64,000 bases of DNA from Nguyenibacter vanlangensis (GTDB lineage Bacteria; Pseudomonadota; Alphaproteobacteria; Acetobacterales; Acetobacteraceae). The notes beneath the pieces were generated by a model, which saw only the letters and a program-made list of their open reading frames with translations, was not told the DNA's origin and made no database searches. The stretch covers positions 4,687,769 to 4,751,768 of the forward strand of contig NZ_CP152276.1 in the NCBI RefSeq assembly GCF_038719015.1, given 5' to 3'. Every line of letters starts with the position of its first letter. Within the stretch, counting starts at the first letter, position 1. Below, piece after piece: positions 27,816-36,904 of this stretch. The translations under genes and the position numbers were made by a program.

Positions 27816-29398
27816 GGCGTATCCGGACCCCGCTCTGGAAGGGCCTGCTCCGGAAGGGTCCGTTCCAGAAGGGCCCGTTCCAGAAGGGAATGCCGCGCAG
27901 AATAGGTGAAGTAGAAGATGGCGGCGACCACGCCCCAGACCAGGGTGAGCATCAGCACGATCGCCGAGAGATTGGCGATCAGATACAGGCAGCACAGGAT
28001 GCTGAGGATCGGCAGGTACGGAAAGAACGGGACGTGAAAGCCGCGCGGCATGTCCGGCCGCCGGTAGCGCAGCAGGATCACGCCCGCCGACACCACGGTG
28101 AACGCCACCAGCGTGCCCATGCTGGTGAGGTGCCACAGCATGTCGGCCGGCAGGAGGGCCGCCGCCAGCGCCACCAGCGCCGCCACGATGAAGGTGTTGG
28201 CGGTGGGCGTCATGGTCTGGGGATTCACGCGGTGGAAGATCGGCGGCAGCAGGCCGTCGCGCGAGACGGCGAACAGGATGCGCGTCTGGCCGTACAGCAC
28301 GATCAGCGTGACCGAGAAGACCGACACCACCGCCCCGGCGGACAGGATGACCGCGGGCCATGTCGCGCCGGTGATGGTCTGCAGGATGACGGCGAGGCCG
28401 GCTTCCTGCCCGGCGAAGCGCGTCTGGTCCTGCGCGCCGAGCGCGGTGAGGGTGACCAGCACGTAGAAGCACGTCACCACGGCGAGGGCGAGCACGATGG
28501 CGAGCGGGAGGTTGCGGCGCGGGTTTTCAACTTCCTCGCCCGCCGTCGAGATCGCGTCCAGCCCGACGAAGGTGAAGAAGATCGCCCCCGCGGCCATGCT
28601 GACCCCGGCGAAGCCGTGGGGCGCGAAGGGGGCGAGATTGCCGGAATGGAAAACCGTCGCGGCGAGCGCGATGAACAGGGCCAGCACGCCGAGCTTGACC
28701 ATCACCATGATCGCGTTCGCCCGCGCCGATTCCCGCGCCCCGCGCGCCAGCAGCAGCGCGCACAGGAAGACCAGGATCGCGGCGGGCAGGTTCATCACGC
28801 CCCGCCCGCCGGGATGCACGCCGGTCGCGTCCGCGACCAGCGGCGCCGAGAGCATCCATTCGGGGAGGCTGAGCCCCGTGACGTTGAACAGGAGGTTGCG
28901 GAGATATTCGCTCCAGCCGATGGCCACGGCGGCGGCGGACACGCCGTATTCCAGCGCCAGCGACGCGGCGACGAAGAAGGCCGCCCCTTCGCCCAGCGTC
29001 GCGTAGGCGTAGGAGTAGGACGAACCCGAGACCGGGATCATCGAACTCATTTCCGCGTAGCACATGGCCGTGAGACCCGCCGCCAGGCCGGCGATCAGGA
29101 AGGCGACCAGCACGGCCGGCCCCGCCACGGGCACCTCCTCGGAGAGGACGAAGAAGATACCGGTGCCGATGGTCGCGCCGACGCCGAACAGGGTGAGCTG
29201 GAAGAGGGTGATGGAGCGCCCCAGCCGTCCATCGCCCTGATTGCCGCCCCGGTTGCCGCCGTGATCGCTGCTGTCCGCCAGCAGGGTTTCGACCGGTTTG
29301 CGGCGGGTCAGGCGGTGGGCAAGGCGACGATGATGATGGGCCGGGCGATGAAGGTCCAGGCGATGAAGATCCGGGCGATGATCGGGGCGGACATCCAT
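27812..29398 (-). CDS. APC-family cationic amino-acid permease
   Basis: Inner-membrane amino-acid/cation symporter with about 12 helices, CAT/YhdG type: LFGVGATIGTGIFFVLS is the first helix motif, followed by AEMSSMIPVSGSSYSYAY and FFTFVGLDAISTAGEEVENPRRNLP. The group transports arginine, lysine and related amino acids, fitting a supply role for cyanophycin made by the neighbouring CphA. The start is uncertain: ATG 29398 yields an odd His/Arg-rich N-terminus derived from a repetitive stretch, whereas the family usually begins close to RRKPVETLL. The C-terminus carries a short LLERxLxEx repeat. Confidence 0.88.
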   Translation of the reverse strand: MDVRPDHRPDLHRLDLHRPAHHHRRLAHRLTRRKPVETLLADSSDHGGNRGGNQGDGRLGRSITLFQLTLFGVGATIGTGIFFVLSEEVPVAGPAVLVAFLIAGLAAGLTAMCYAEMSSMIPVSGSSYSYAYATLGEGAAFFVAASLALEYGVSAAAVAIGWSEYLRNLLFNVTGLSLPEWMLSAPLVADATGVHPGGRGVMNLPAAILVFLCALLLARGARESARANAIMVMVKLGVLALFIALAATVFHSGNLAPFAPHGFAGVSMAAGAIFFTFVGLDAISTAGEEVENPRRNLPLAIVLALAVVTCFYVLVTLTALGAQDQTRFAGQEAGLAVILQTITGATWPAVILSAGAVVSVFSVTLIVLYGQTRILFAVSRDGLLPPIFHRVNPQTMTPTANTFIVAALVALAAALLPADMLWHLTSMGTLVAFTVVSAGVILLRYRRPDMPRGFHVPFFPYLPILSILCCLYLIANLSAIVLMLTLVWGVVAAIFYFTYSARHSLLERALLERTLPEQALPERGPDTP

Positions 29399-29492
29399 GC
29401 GGGGCGGGCTACTCCGGATTGGGCGGCTGGTCGGTTGCGGTAGTGTTACAAAAGCCGCGCCCCTCGGCAAGTCGCCCGGCGTGAGGCTGTTC

Positions 29493-30356
29493 TTATGACG
29501 GAGGGTTCAGCTTGTCCTGCGTCCTGGTGTCGAAATCGGCGGCGTCGTGGCGTTCGTGCAACTGGATGGAGGGATCGCCGCTGAGGCGGTTGACCATCCG
29601 CCCGCGCTGGACGGCGGGGCGCGCCAGGATCGTGTCGGCCCAGCGCAGCACGTGCCGGTAGTCCTGAACCGACAGGAAGTCGGCCGCGCCATAGAGCCAG
29701 CCCTTGACCAGCCCGCCATACCAGGGGAAGGCGGCGATGTCGGCGATCGTGTACTCGCTGCCGGCGAGATAGGCGCTGGCCGCCAGCCGGCGGTCGAGCA
29801 CGTCGAGCAGGCGCTTGGTCTCCATCGCGAAACGGTCGATGGCATATTGGATTTTGATGGGCGCGAAGGCGTAGAAATGGCCGAACCCGCCGCCGAGAGA
29901 GGGGGCGCTGCCCATCTGCCAGAACAGCCAGGACAGGCATTCGGCGCGCGCCGCCGGGTCGGCCGGCAGGAAGGCGCCGAATTTCTCGGCCAGGTAGAGC
30001 AGGATCGATCCGGATTCGAAGACGCGCACCGGCTCTGGCCCCGAGCGGTCGAGCAGCGCCGGGATCTTGGAATTGGGATTGATGTCCACGAAGCCGCTGC
30101 CGAACTGGTCGCCCTGGCCGATGCGGATCGGCCAGGCGTCATATTCCGCGCCGTCATGGCCGGCGGCCAGCAATTCCTCGAGCAGGATCGTGACCTTCTG
30201 CCCGTTCGGCGTGGCCAGCGAGTAGAGCTGCAGCGGATGGCGGCCGACCGGCAGTTCCTGGTCGTGGGTCGCGCCGGCGATGGGGCGGTTCAGTCCGCTG
30301 GCCTGCCGGTTCCAGGTCCAGATCTTGGGCGGCGTGTAGTCGGAGGAATCGGACAT
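29493..30356 (-). CDS. yghU: YghU-type glutathione transferase/disulfide oxidoreductase
   Basis: 287-residue GST-superfamily protein with the YghU/YfcG signature. It has an extended N-terminus (YTPPKIWTWNRQASGLNRPIAG), thioredoxin-like domain with TPNGQKVTILLEELLA, and the GSH-site segment NPNSKIPALLDRS and VFESGSILLYLAEKFG. The all-helical C-terminal domain follows (FGHFYAFAPIKIQYAIDRF). Known relatives reduce disulfides with glutathione. It is divergent from the Na+/H+ antiporter. Confidence 0.92.
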   Translation of the reverse strand: MSDSSDYTPPKIWTWNRQASGLNRPIAGATHDQELPVGRHPLQLYSLATPNGQKVTILLEELLAAGHDGAEYDAWPIRIGQGDQFGSGFVDINPNSKIPALLDRSGPEPVRVFESGSILLYLAEKFGAFLPADPAARAECLSWLFWQMGSAPSLGGGFGHFYAFAPIKIQYAIDRFAMETKRLLDVLDRRLAASAYLAGSEYTIADIAAFPWYGGLVKGWLYGAADFLSVQDYRHVLRWADTILARPAVQRGRMVNRLSGDPSIQLHERHDAADFDTRTQDKLNPPS

Positions 30357-30459
30357 TTCGGATATTCTCGGATCGGAGATGGCTGCAAAATGGCTCGGCG
30401 ATGAGAGTATGCCCGAGGCGGCGTGCGATCCAGACGGCGCCTGAGAGGGAGAAGGATAC

Positions 30460-31764
30460 GTGACGTCGCTTGGCCTGTTCGCCCTGCTGCTGTGCCTGTC
30501 GTCGCTGTTCGGGATCGTCAACCGGCGGACGCTGCGGCTGCCGACGACGATCGGCATCCTGGTGATCGCGCTGTTCGTGTCCTTCGTGCTGATGGGGGTC
30601 GACGCGCTGACGCCGGGGCATGATTTGCAGGCCCTGCCGCGCGCGGTGCTGCGGCAGGCGGACCTGCCGGGCAATCTGCTGGAGGGGGCGCTGTCCTTTC
30701 TGCTGTTCGCGGGGGCGCTGCAGGTCGATCTGGACCAGTTGATGGCGCGCATGGGCGCGGTGCTGTTTCTGGCGCTGCTGGGCACGCTGCTGGCGGTGGG
30801 GCTGTTCGGCGGGGCGATGTACGGGGTGTTCCTGCTGCTGGGGCTGAAGGTGTCGCCCCTGTGGTGCGTCGTGCTGGGGGCGATCCTGGCGCCCACCGAC
30901 CCGGTTTCGGTCGTCGGCATGCTGCGGCGGCTGGGCCTGCCCGGGCCGATGCAGGCGGTGTTCGCCGGGGAAAGCCTGTTCAATGACGGGGTGGGGGTGG
31001 TCGTCTTCGGTGTGGCGATGATGCTGGTGACACAGACGGGGGCGACCCAGGCGGGAGTGGCGCAGGTGGGTGCGGGCGGGTTCGGCCTGTGGGAGGCCGC
31101 CCGGGCCTTTGGCATCGAGGCGGTCGGCGGCGGGGTGCTGGGGTTCGTGTCGGGGTGGGTCGCGCTGCGCTGCGCGCTGCTGGTGGAGGACGCGCACCTG
31201 GAATTGCTGGTGTCGCTGAGCCTGGCGACGGGGACGTTCAGCCTGGCGAACGCGCTGGGCCTGTCGGGGCCGATCGCGGTGGTGGTGGCGGGGCTGTGGC
31301 TGGGCAGCTCTGCCGCGCGCCGGGCCGTGGGACCGGCGGGTCGGGCGATGCTGGTAACGTTCTGGAACCTGGTCGACGAGATCTTGAATGCGCTGCTGTT
31401 TCTGCTGATCGGTTTCGAGGTGCTGGTGGAGCTGCCGCGCCAGGCGGCGCTGGCCGCGCTGCTGGCGGGGATTCCGCTGTCGGTGCTGGCGCGGGGGCTG
31501 AGCGTCGCCCTGGCGCTGCTGCCGGTGCGGCTGGACCCGGCGGAGCGGCGGCGCGCGCTGGCGGTGCTGACCTGGGGTGGGCTGCGCGGCGGGATTTCGG
31601 TGTCGCTGGCGCTGGACCTGCCCGAGGGGCCGATGAAGCACGTGCTGGCGCCCGTCTGCTACGGGATCGTGATCTTTACCATCGTGGTGCAGGGGCTGAC
31701 GATCGAGCGGGTAGTGCGCCGGTTCTACGGCGCGCCGGCCATGAGGATGCCGGCCGGGGGGTGA
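30460..31764 (+). CDS. CPA1-family Na+/H+ antiporter
   Basis: 434-residue membrane exchanger with 12-13 helices. Ion-site motifs are visible: GAILAPTDPVSVVG and FAGESLFNDGVGVVVF (the ND pair of NhaP-type antiporters), and TWGGLRGGISVSLAL in the C-terminal half. GTG start at 30460 with GGAGAAGG just upstream. It stands alone, between the divergent YghU gene and the convergent peptidase gene, and probably works in pH or sodium homeostasis. Confidence 0.94.
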   Translation: MTSLGLFALLLCLSSLFGIVNRRTLRLPTTIGILVIALFVSFVLMGVDALTPGHDLQALPRAVLRQADLPGNLLEGALSFLLFAGALQVDLDQLMARMGAVLFLALLGTLLAVGLFGGAMYGVFLLLGLKVSPLWCVVLGAILAPTDPVSVVGMLRRLGLPGPMQAVFAGESLFNDGVGVVVFGVAMMLVTQTGATQAGVAQVGAGGFGLWEAARAFGIEAVGGGVLGFVSGWVALRCALLVEDAHLELLVSLSLATGTFSLANALGLSGPIAVVVAGLWLGSSAARRAVGPAGRAMLVTFWNLVDEILNALLFLLIGFEVLVELPRQAALAALLAGIPLSVLARGLSVALALLPVRLDPAERRRALAVLTWGGLRGGISVSLALDLPEGPMKHVLAPVCYGIVIFTIVVQGLTIERVVRRFYGAPAMRMPAGG

Positions 31765-31785
31765 GCCGGCCGGGGGCACAACGGA

Positions 31786-32934
31786 TTATCCCGGCAGCAT
31801 CGACCAACTGCGGATCGCCATGCCGGGCGGGACGGTGGCGGCGTAGACGCCGCGCGCGATCGCCCGGGCCAGCGTGTCGGCGGCGAGCGCGCCGAGGCGG
31901 GCGACGATGAGGGGGCGGGCGAGCGGGTTGGTGGCGGGCCCCGCGACGGGTGCGGGGCGGCGGGCGGTGGAGAGGGCGAAGACGACGTCGCCGTCGAAGG
32001 GGGAATGGACCGGGCGGATGGCGCGGGCCAGCCCGTCCTGGGCCATCATGGCGACGCGTTTCAGCTCGTCCGGGTCCAGCGCCACGTCGGTGGCGACGCA
32101 GGCGATGGTGGTGTTGGCGCGCGGCTCGGGGTTGAGCTTGGCCAGGCCCCAATCCTCGCCGGTCGCGCGATGGTCGGGCGGCCCGAGCCCGCCGAATTCG
32201 CGGCCGATTTCGTAGGCGCCGGCCCAGAAGCGGCGGCCGCCGGGGGCGACGACCGAACCCAGCGCATTGCATGCGACGATGGCGCCCACCGTCATGCCGT
32301 CATGGGTGACGTAGGAGGCCGAGCCGATCCCGCCCTTGAGCGCGCCGGCCGCGGCGCCGAACCCGGCGCCCGCGGTGCCGAGCCCGAAGGAGAGGGCGGC
32401 GGTGGCGACGGCGCGGCGGGCCAGGGCGCGATAGGGCGGGTCCTCGCCCCAGTTCTTGTCGCCGCCATTGGCCAGGTCGAACAGGATGGCGGTCGGCACG
32501 ATGGGCGAGGGCGGCACGCCGGGCTGCGGCGCCAGGGCGAAGCCGCGCCCGTGCGCGCCGAGCCACGCGGCGACGCCGTCGGCGCTGCCCAGCCCGTAGA
32601 CCGAGCCGCCCGACAGCACCACCGCATCGACCGAGCGCACCAGGTTCCAGCCCGACAGGGCGTCGGTTTCACGCGTGCCGGGGCCGCCGCCGCGCACGTC
32701 GACCGCGGCGTCGGCCCGCCCGTCGGGCAGGATGACCGTGACCCCGGTGCGCACGCGCGGATCGTCGGCCTGGCCGACGCGCAGGCCGGCGACGTCGGTG
32801 ATCAGGTTGCGCGGGCCCGGCGCGCCGAAGGCGCCGGCGCAAGCGCGCTGCGGCAGGGCCAGCGCGGCGCCGAGCGCGCCGGTTGCGCCGAAGGCGGCCT
32901 GAAGGAATGTGCGGCGGTCGAGCGGGTGGGGCAT
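31786..32934 (-). CDS. Tat-exported P1/S58-family aminopeptidase
   Basis: 382-residue Ntn-type hydrolase of the DmpA/L-aminopeptidase-D-esterase family. A twin-arginine signal (DRRTFLQAAFGATGALGAALAL) marks export to the periplasm. Landmarks are NLITDVAGLRVGQADD, GGGPGTRETDAL, LSGGSVYGLGSADGVAAWL and NTTIACVATDVALD, the last being where the family self-cleaves to free its nucleophile. It is 14 bases after the amidase gene and in line with the TonB receptor, so one operon. It could act on peptides or beta-amino amides outside the cytoplasm. Confidence 0.9.
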   Translation of the reverse strand: MPHPLDRRTFLQAAFGATGALGAALALPQRACAGAFGAPGPRNLITDVAGLRVGQADDPRVRTGVTVILPDGRADAAVDVRGGGPGTRETDALSGWNLVRSVDAVVLSGGSVYGLGSADGVAAWLGAHGRGFALAPQPGVPPSPIVPTAILFDLANGGDKNWGEDPPYRALARRAVATAALSFGLGTAGAGFGAAAGALKGGIGSASYVTHDGMTVGAIVACNALGSVVAPGGRRFWAGAYEIGREFGGLGPPDHRATGEDWGLAKLNPEPRANTTIACVATDVALDPDELKRVAMMAQDGLARAIRPVHSPFDGDVVFALSTARRPAPVAGPATNPLARPLIVARLGALAADTLARAIARGVYAATVPPGMAIRSWSMLPG

Positions 32935-32948
32935 GGGATCGGAGCGGG

Positions 32949-34373
32949 TCAGGTGAGGTCGGGGCAGGAGAGGGGCGGTTCGGGCCAGGTGGTGACGGCA
33001 CCGTAGGTGGTTTCGAACCAGCGGGCCAGTTGCAGGGCCAGCCCGTCGGCGAAGCGGGGGGTGACGATCTGCAGCCCGATCGGCGTGCCGCCGCGCGAGA
33101 AGCCGCAATTGAGCGAGATGGCCGGCTGTTCGGACATGTTCCAGGGCAGGGTGTAGGCGATATGGGCGAAGGGGCGGGCGGGATCGTCGAGCGGGGAGGC
33201 GTATTCCGCCGGGAAGGACAGGTTGGGGGTGGTCGGCGAGAGCACGATGTCGACCGTCCGGAACAGATCGGCGCAGCGCCGGCGCAGGGTGAAGGTGCAG
33301 CCGAAGCCGTCGATCGCCTCGACCCCCGAGACGGTGGCGCCCTGGCCGGCCCAGGCCAGGATATAGGGCAGCACGCGGGCCCGGCGGTCGTCGGGTAGGC
33401 GGGAGAGTTCGGCCCAGGCCCGGGCCTGCCAATAGCGGTCGATGCCGTTGAGAACCGCGTCGTCCATCACCGGGGGGACCGGGACGAGGGTGGCGCCGGC
33501 GGCCTGGAACGATCGGGCGGCGGCGGTGACGGCTTCGGCGATTTCCGGGTCGAGCGTCATGCCGCAGCCGGCATCGAGCATGAGGCCGACGCGCAGGCCG
33601 GCCGGGCCCGTGCCGGGGCTGTCCCAGTCGATCTGCTGATAGGGCAGGGCGGTGGCGTCGCGCGGGTCGGGTTGGGTCAGCACCGCCATCAGCCGCGCCG
33701 CGTCGTCGACGGTGCGGGTCATCGGGCCGGCGCAGCGCCCGACATAGTACGGGTCGATCGGGATGCGGCCGAAGGAGGGCTTGAAGCCCACCAGCCCGCA
33801 CCAGGCCGCCGGCAGGCGCACCGAGCCGCCGATATCGGTACCGACATGCAGCGGTCCGTAGCCCGCGGCGGCGGCGGTGGCGGCGCCGGCGCTGGAGCCG
33901 CCGGGATTGGTGGCGAGGTCCCACGGGTTGCGGGTGAGCGGATAGAGGCTGGACAGGCCCGAGGACAGCATGCCGATATCGGGCACGGTGGTGCGGGCGA
34001 AGAGGATCGCCCCGGCTTCGCGCAGGCGGGCGGCGACGGGGGAATCGGCCTCGGCGGGCGCGGGGTCGAAGGCGGCGCAGCCCTGGGGGACGGGGACGCC
34101 CTTGCTGGCGATCAGTTCCTTGATGGTGGCGGGGACGCCGTCGAGCGGGCCGGCGGGCGCGCCGCGCCGCCAGCGCGCGCCGGAGGCGTCGGCGGCGTGC
34201 AGCGCGCCCTCGGGGTCGGGGAAGCATAATCCGCCGGGACGGCGGTCCGGGGGCAGGGATTCCCAGGCCGCGATGCGGTCGAGCACCGACTGCATCGCCT
34301 CACGCGGGGTAAAGCGGCCCGTGCGGTAGCCGTCCAGCAGGCCGGCCGTGTCGAGGGCGTGAAGTGCGGTCAT
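32949..34373 (-). CDS. Amidase-signature hydrolase
   Basis: 474-residue amidase-signature enzyme. The catalytic Lys is in ATIKELIASKG, and the cis-Ser and nucleophile Ser in NPGGSSAGAA and GTDIGGSVRLPA. Full length, cytosolic. Its ATG overlaps the stop of the TonB-receptor gene (TAATG), so the two are coupled, and the peptidase follows 14 bases after its stop. The substrate is an unknown amide, presumably one brought in by the receptor. Confidence 0.94.
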   Translation of the reverse strand: MTALHALDTAGLLDGYRTGRFTPREAMQSVLDRIAAWESLPPDRRPGGLCFPDPEGALHAADASGARWRRGAPAGPLDGVPATIKELIASKGVPVPQGCAAFDPAPAEADSPVAARLREAGAILFARTTVPDIGMLSSGLSSLYPLTRNPWDLATNPGGSSAGAATAAAAGYGPLHVGTDIGGSVRLPAAWCGLVGFKPSFGRIPIDPYYVGRCAGPMTRTVDDAARLMAVLTQPDPRDATALPYQQIDWDSPGTGPAGLRVGLMLDAGCGMTLDPEIAEAVTAAARSFQAAGATLVPVPPVMDDAVLNGIDRYWQARAWAELSRLPDDRRARVLPYILAWAGQGATVSGVEAIDGFGCTFTLRRRCADLFRTVDIVLSPTTPNLSFPAEYASPLDDPARPFAHIAYTLPWNMSEQPAISLNCGFSRGGTPIGLQIVTPRFADGLALQLARWFETTYGAVTTWPEPPLSCPDLT

Positions 34374-36721
34374 TAGAAGCTGGCTCCGAGCCGGATGCCG
34401 TAGGTGGCGGGCATGCCGGCGAGCGCGATGTCGTCGCCGACCAGGAAGAAATTGCGTTCGATGTCGTAGCGCTTGTCGAAGATGTTGTTGCCGAAGGCGC
34501 TGAGGCTCCAGTGCCCCGCATGCGGCGCGAAGGAGGCGGTGGCGCCCCAGATCGTATAGCCGGCGACATTGTAGAGCGGGCCGAACAGCGAGCGATAGGT
34601 GCTGCGCAGGCTGTAATTCATGCCCAGGCTGAGATCGTAGCGGCCCCAGGCCCAGCGATAGGTGGCCGAGCCGTTGAAGGTGAGCTTGGGGGCGGGCAGG
34701 GCGTCGCCGCGCCGGTTCTGGTAGATCGGGTAGAAGACGTTGCCGACCCGGTAGTCGCTGTAGACGGCCTGGAACCGGTCGAACTGTCCCACGGCCCAGC
34801 CGCCGGACTGGGTGAGCAGCAGGCCGGGCAGGGGCGACCAGTCGGCCTCGAACTCGCCGCCGGCCAGGTGCGAGCGCGGGGCGTTGACGATGGCGCCGAT
34901 CAGTCCGGCCTGCGCATTGACCGCGGCGCCCAGGATCTGTTCGTCCCGATAGTCATAGTAGAAGGCGGAGACGTTCAGGCGCAGATGGGCGCGCGGGATG
35001 TCCAGCTTGTTGCCGATTTCGTAGGCCAGCAGCTTCTCCGGCTGGTAGGGGTTGGAGGAGGCGTAGGCGTTGGACGTGTTGTAGGTGGTGAAGCCGCCCG
35101 AATTGATGCCCTGCGAGATCGAGACATAGAGCATGTCGGTCCGCGACGGGGTGTATTGCAGTTCGACCTTCCATGACGGCAGGGTGTAGAGCAGCGAGCG
35201 CCGGCGCACGACATTGCCGGGATTGGTGACGTTGCCGGCGTCGTCGAAGGAAAAGGCGCGGTAATCCTGCAGATCGCGGGCCTCGTGCTCGAGCCGCAGG
35301 CCGCCGGTCAGATGCAGGTTGGGCGTGATGCGCCAGGTCGCCTGGCCGAAGCCGCTGACGGTGTTGACGATCTGGCTGTAGAAGACGCCCTGGTCGACGT
35401 GGAATGCCTCTTGAAACCCGGAAAGATACTGATCGGCGAGATATTCGTTGGCGTAATAGAGGCCGGCGATCCAGTTGAGCCGGTGGTCGCCCCTGGAGAC
35501 CAGGCGGAGTTCGTCCTGGAACACGTTGGAGCGGGTGTTGAAGGCGACGTCGGCGACGTTCAGCGACGAGGCGTCGAAATTGTCGTATTCGCGCCGGCTG
35601 CTGACATCGTAGCCGGCGAGGTTGCTGAGGGTGGCGAAGGAGAAATCCTGGTCCAGGCGGATGCTGGCGCCGCCGACATCGATATGGTGATAGGGCTTCT
35701 GGTCGGGACGGATGCCGGCCAGGGCGGCGAATTGCGGCGACGTGCCCCAGCGGGTGATGTCGCGCGCGCTGTCCGCGGGGAAGACCGGGCCGCCCGGATT
35801 GTAGGCGGCGATCGTGGTCAGGGGCGCGTAGAGATGCAGGCCGGCGGCGTCGGAGCGGTCGAGGCTGCCATGCAGGTCGATCCGCGCCTTGAGCGTGTCG
35901 GCCAGTTGAATGTCGGTCAGCAGGCGCAGGGCGGTGCGGTCGACATTGCCGAGATGCAGGCCGGTATCGGTATATTGCCAGGCGCCGCCCTGCTGGCTTT
36001 CGCCCGCGAGGCGCATGCGGATGCCGCGCGCCACCGGACCCGAGACATATCCGTCATATTTCTGGGCCGCGAAGGAGCCGTACTGGACGGTGGCGCCGGC
36101 GGCGAACCGGTCGGTCGGCTGGTTGAGCACGTAGTTGATGGCGCCGCCCGTGGTGTTGCGGCCATAGAGCGTGCCCTGCGGGCCGCGCAGGACCTCGACG
36201 CGGGCGACATCGAACATCAGCCCGTTGGTGGCGTAGGGGATCGGGTTCGCGACCTCGTCGATATAGACGCCGACCGGGGAGGCGTTGCCCGAGCCGTAAT
36301 CGTTGAAGCCGACGCCGCGAATGGTGAAGGAAGGCTGGCCCGAGCCGAATTGCGGCGTCACCTGCAGCGAGGGGGTGAGATATTGCAGGCCGAACACGTC
36401 ATTGACGTTGCGGGCCGCCAGTTCCTTTCCGCTGAGCACGCTGACGGAAATGCCGACATTCTGCGCGCTCTGGCGCCGCCGTTCGGAGGTGACGGTGATC
36501 TGTTCCAGTGCGCCGGCGGGCGGGCTGGCGGATTTCGGCGGGAGCGCGTGGTGCGCGGGCGCCGCCCGGGAGGGCGTGTGGGGAAGTGTGTGGGGAAGTG
36601 TCTGGGGGGCCTGCCGGGCATGGGCGGATTGGGAAGCGAGGGCGGTGCCGGCGAGCAGGCCGAGCAGGTGGCCGGCGGCGCGCCAGGCGGCGCGGGGGGC
36701 GGGGACGGATGGCGCGGTCAC
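34373..36721 (-). CDS. TonB-dependent outer-membrane receptor
   Basis: 782-residue receptor. The signal peptide ends near ASQSAHA, followed by a Pro/His-rich spacer and TonB-box-like LEQITVTSERR, a plug domain (about 90-230, FTIRGVGFNDY, VEVLRGPQGTLYGRNTTGG), then a beta barrel closing with the terminal aromatic Phe (GIRLGASF). The form resembles FecA/iron-complex and xenobiotic-uptake receptors; no specificity is visible. It heads an operon with the amidase and P1 peptidase and lies 183 bases downstream of a same-strand LysR gene. Confidence 0.95.
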   Translation of the reverse strand: MTAPSVPAPRAAWRAAGHLLGLLAGTALASQSAHARQAPQTLPHTLPHTPSRAAPAHHALPPKSASPPAGALEQITVTSERRRQSAQNVGISVSVLSGKELAARNVNDVFGLQYLTPSLQVTPQFGSGQPSFTIRGVGFNDYGSGNASPVGVYIDEVANPIPYATNGLMFDVARVEVLRGPQGTLYGRNTTGGAINYVLNQPTDRFAAGATVQYGSFAAQKYDGYVSGPVARGIRMRLAGESQQGGAWQYTDTGLHLGNVDRTALRLLTDIQLADTLKARIDLHGSLDRSDAAGLHLYAPLTTIAAYNPGGPVFPADSARDITRWGTSPQFAALAGIRPDQKPYHHIDVGGASIRLDQDFSFATLSNLAGYDVSSRREYDNFDASSLNVADVAFNTRSNVFQDELRLVSRGDHRLNWIAGLYYANEYLADQYLSGFQEAFHVDQGVFYSQIVNTVSGFGQATWRITPNLHLTGGLRLEHEARDLQDYRAFSFDDAGNVTNPGNVVRRRSLLYTLPSWKVELQYTPSRTDMLYVSISQGINSGGFTTYNTSNAYASSNPYQPEKLLAYEIGNKLDIPRAHLRLNVSAFYYDYRDEQILGAAVNAQAGLIGAIVNAPRSHLAGGEFEADWSPLPGLLLTQSGGWAVGQFDRFQAVYSDYRVGNVFYPIYQNRRGDALPAPKLTFNGSATYRWAWGRYDLSLGMNYSLRSTYRSLFGPLYNVAGYTIWGATASFAPHAGHWSLSAFGNNIFDKRYDIERNFFLVGDDIALAGMPATYGIRLGASF

Positions 36722-36904
36722 GGGTGGGCCTCCGGCTGGGGTGGGATTTCGATCCGTTGATGCAACGATAGCGGAGACGGGCGGGCGGGACGGAGTCCGA
36801 ATTTGTGTCGGGTGTGTATCGTTTTGCGTGACACTGCCGATCGTCCCTTGTGCCAGTCGTCCCTTGTGTCAGTCGTCCCTTGTGTCAGTCGTCTCTTGTG
36901 CCGT
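36722..36904. repeat. Intergenic segment with four 16-bp direct repeats
   Basis: Four tandem copies of a 16-base unit (TCGTCCCTTGTGTCAG and variants) run from 36841 to 36904. Copies 2 and 3 are identical, copy 1 has one change, copy 4 three. They lie immediately after the LysR stop and 120 bases before the TonB receptor start, so they could be a binding array or slippage product. Confidence 0.9.

Noticed and set aside
27890..29443. Plus-strand frame opposite the permease
   Set aside because: Arg/His/Asp-rich shadow frame without a family; the APC permease is unmistakable.
36841..36904. Possible CRISPR array
   Set aside because: The 16-base units are contiguous with no spacers and no cas genes are present, so this is a simple tandem repeat.
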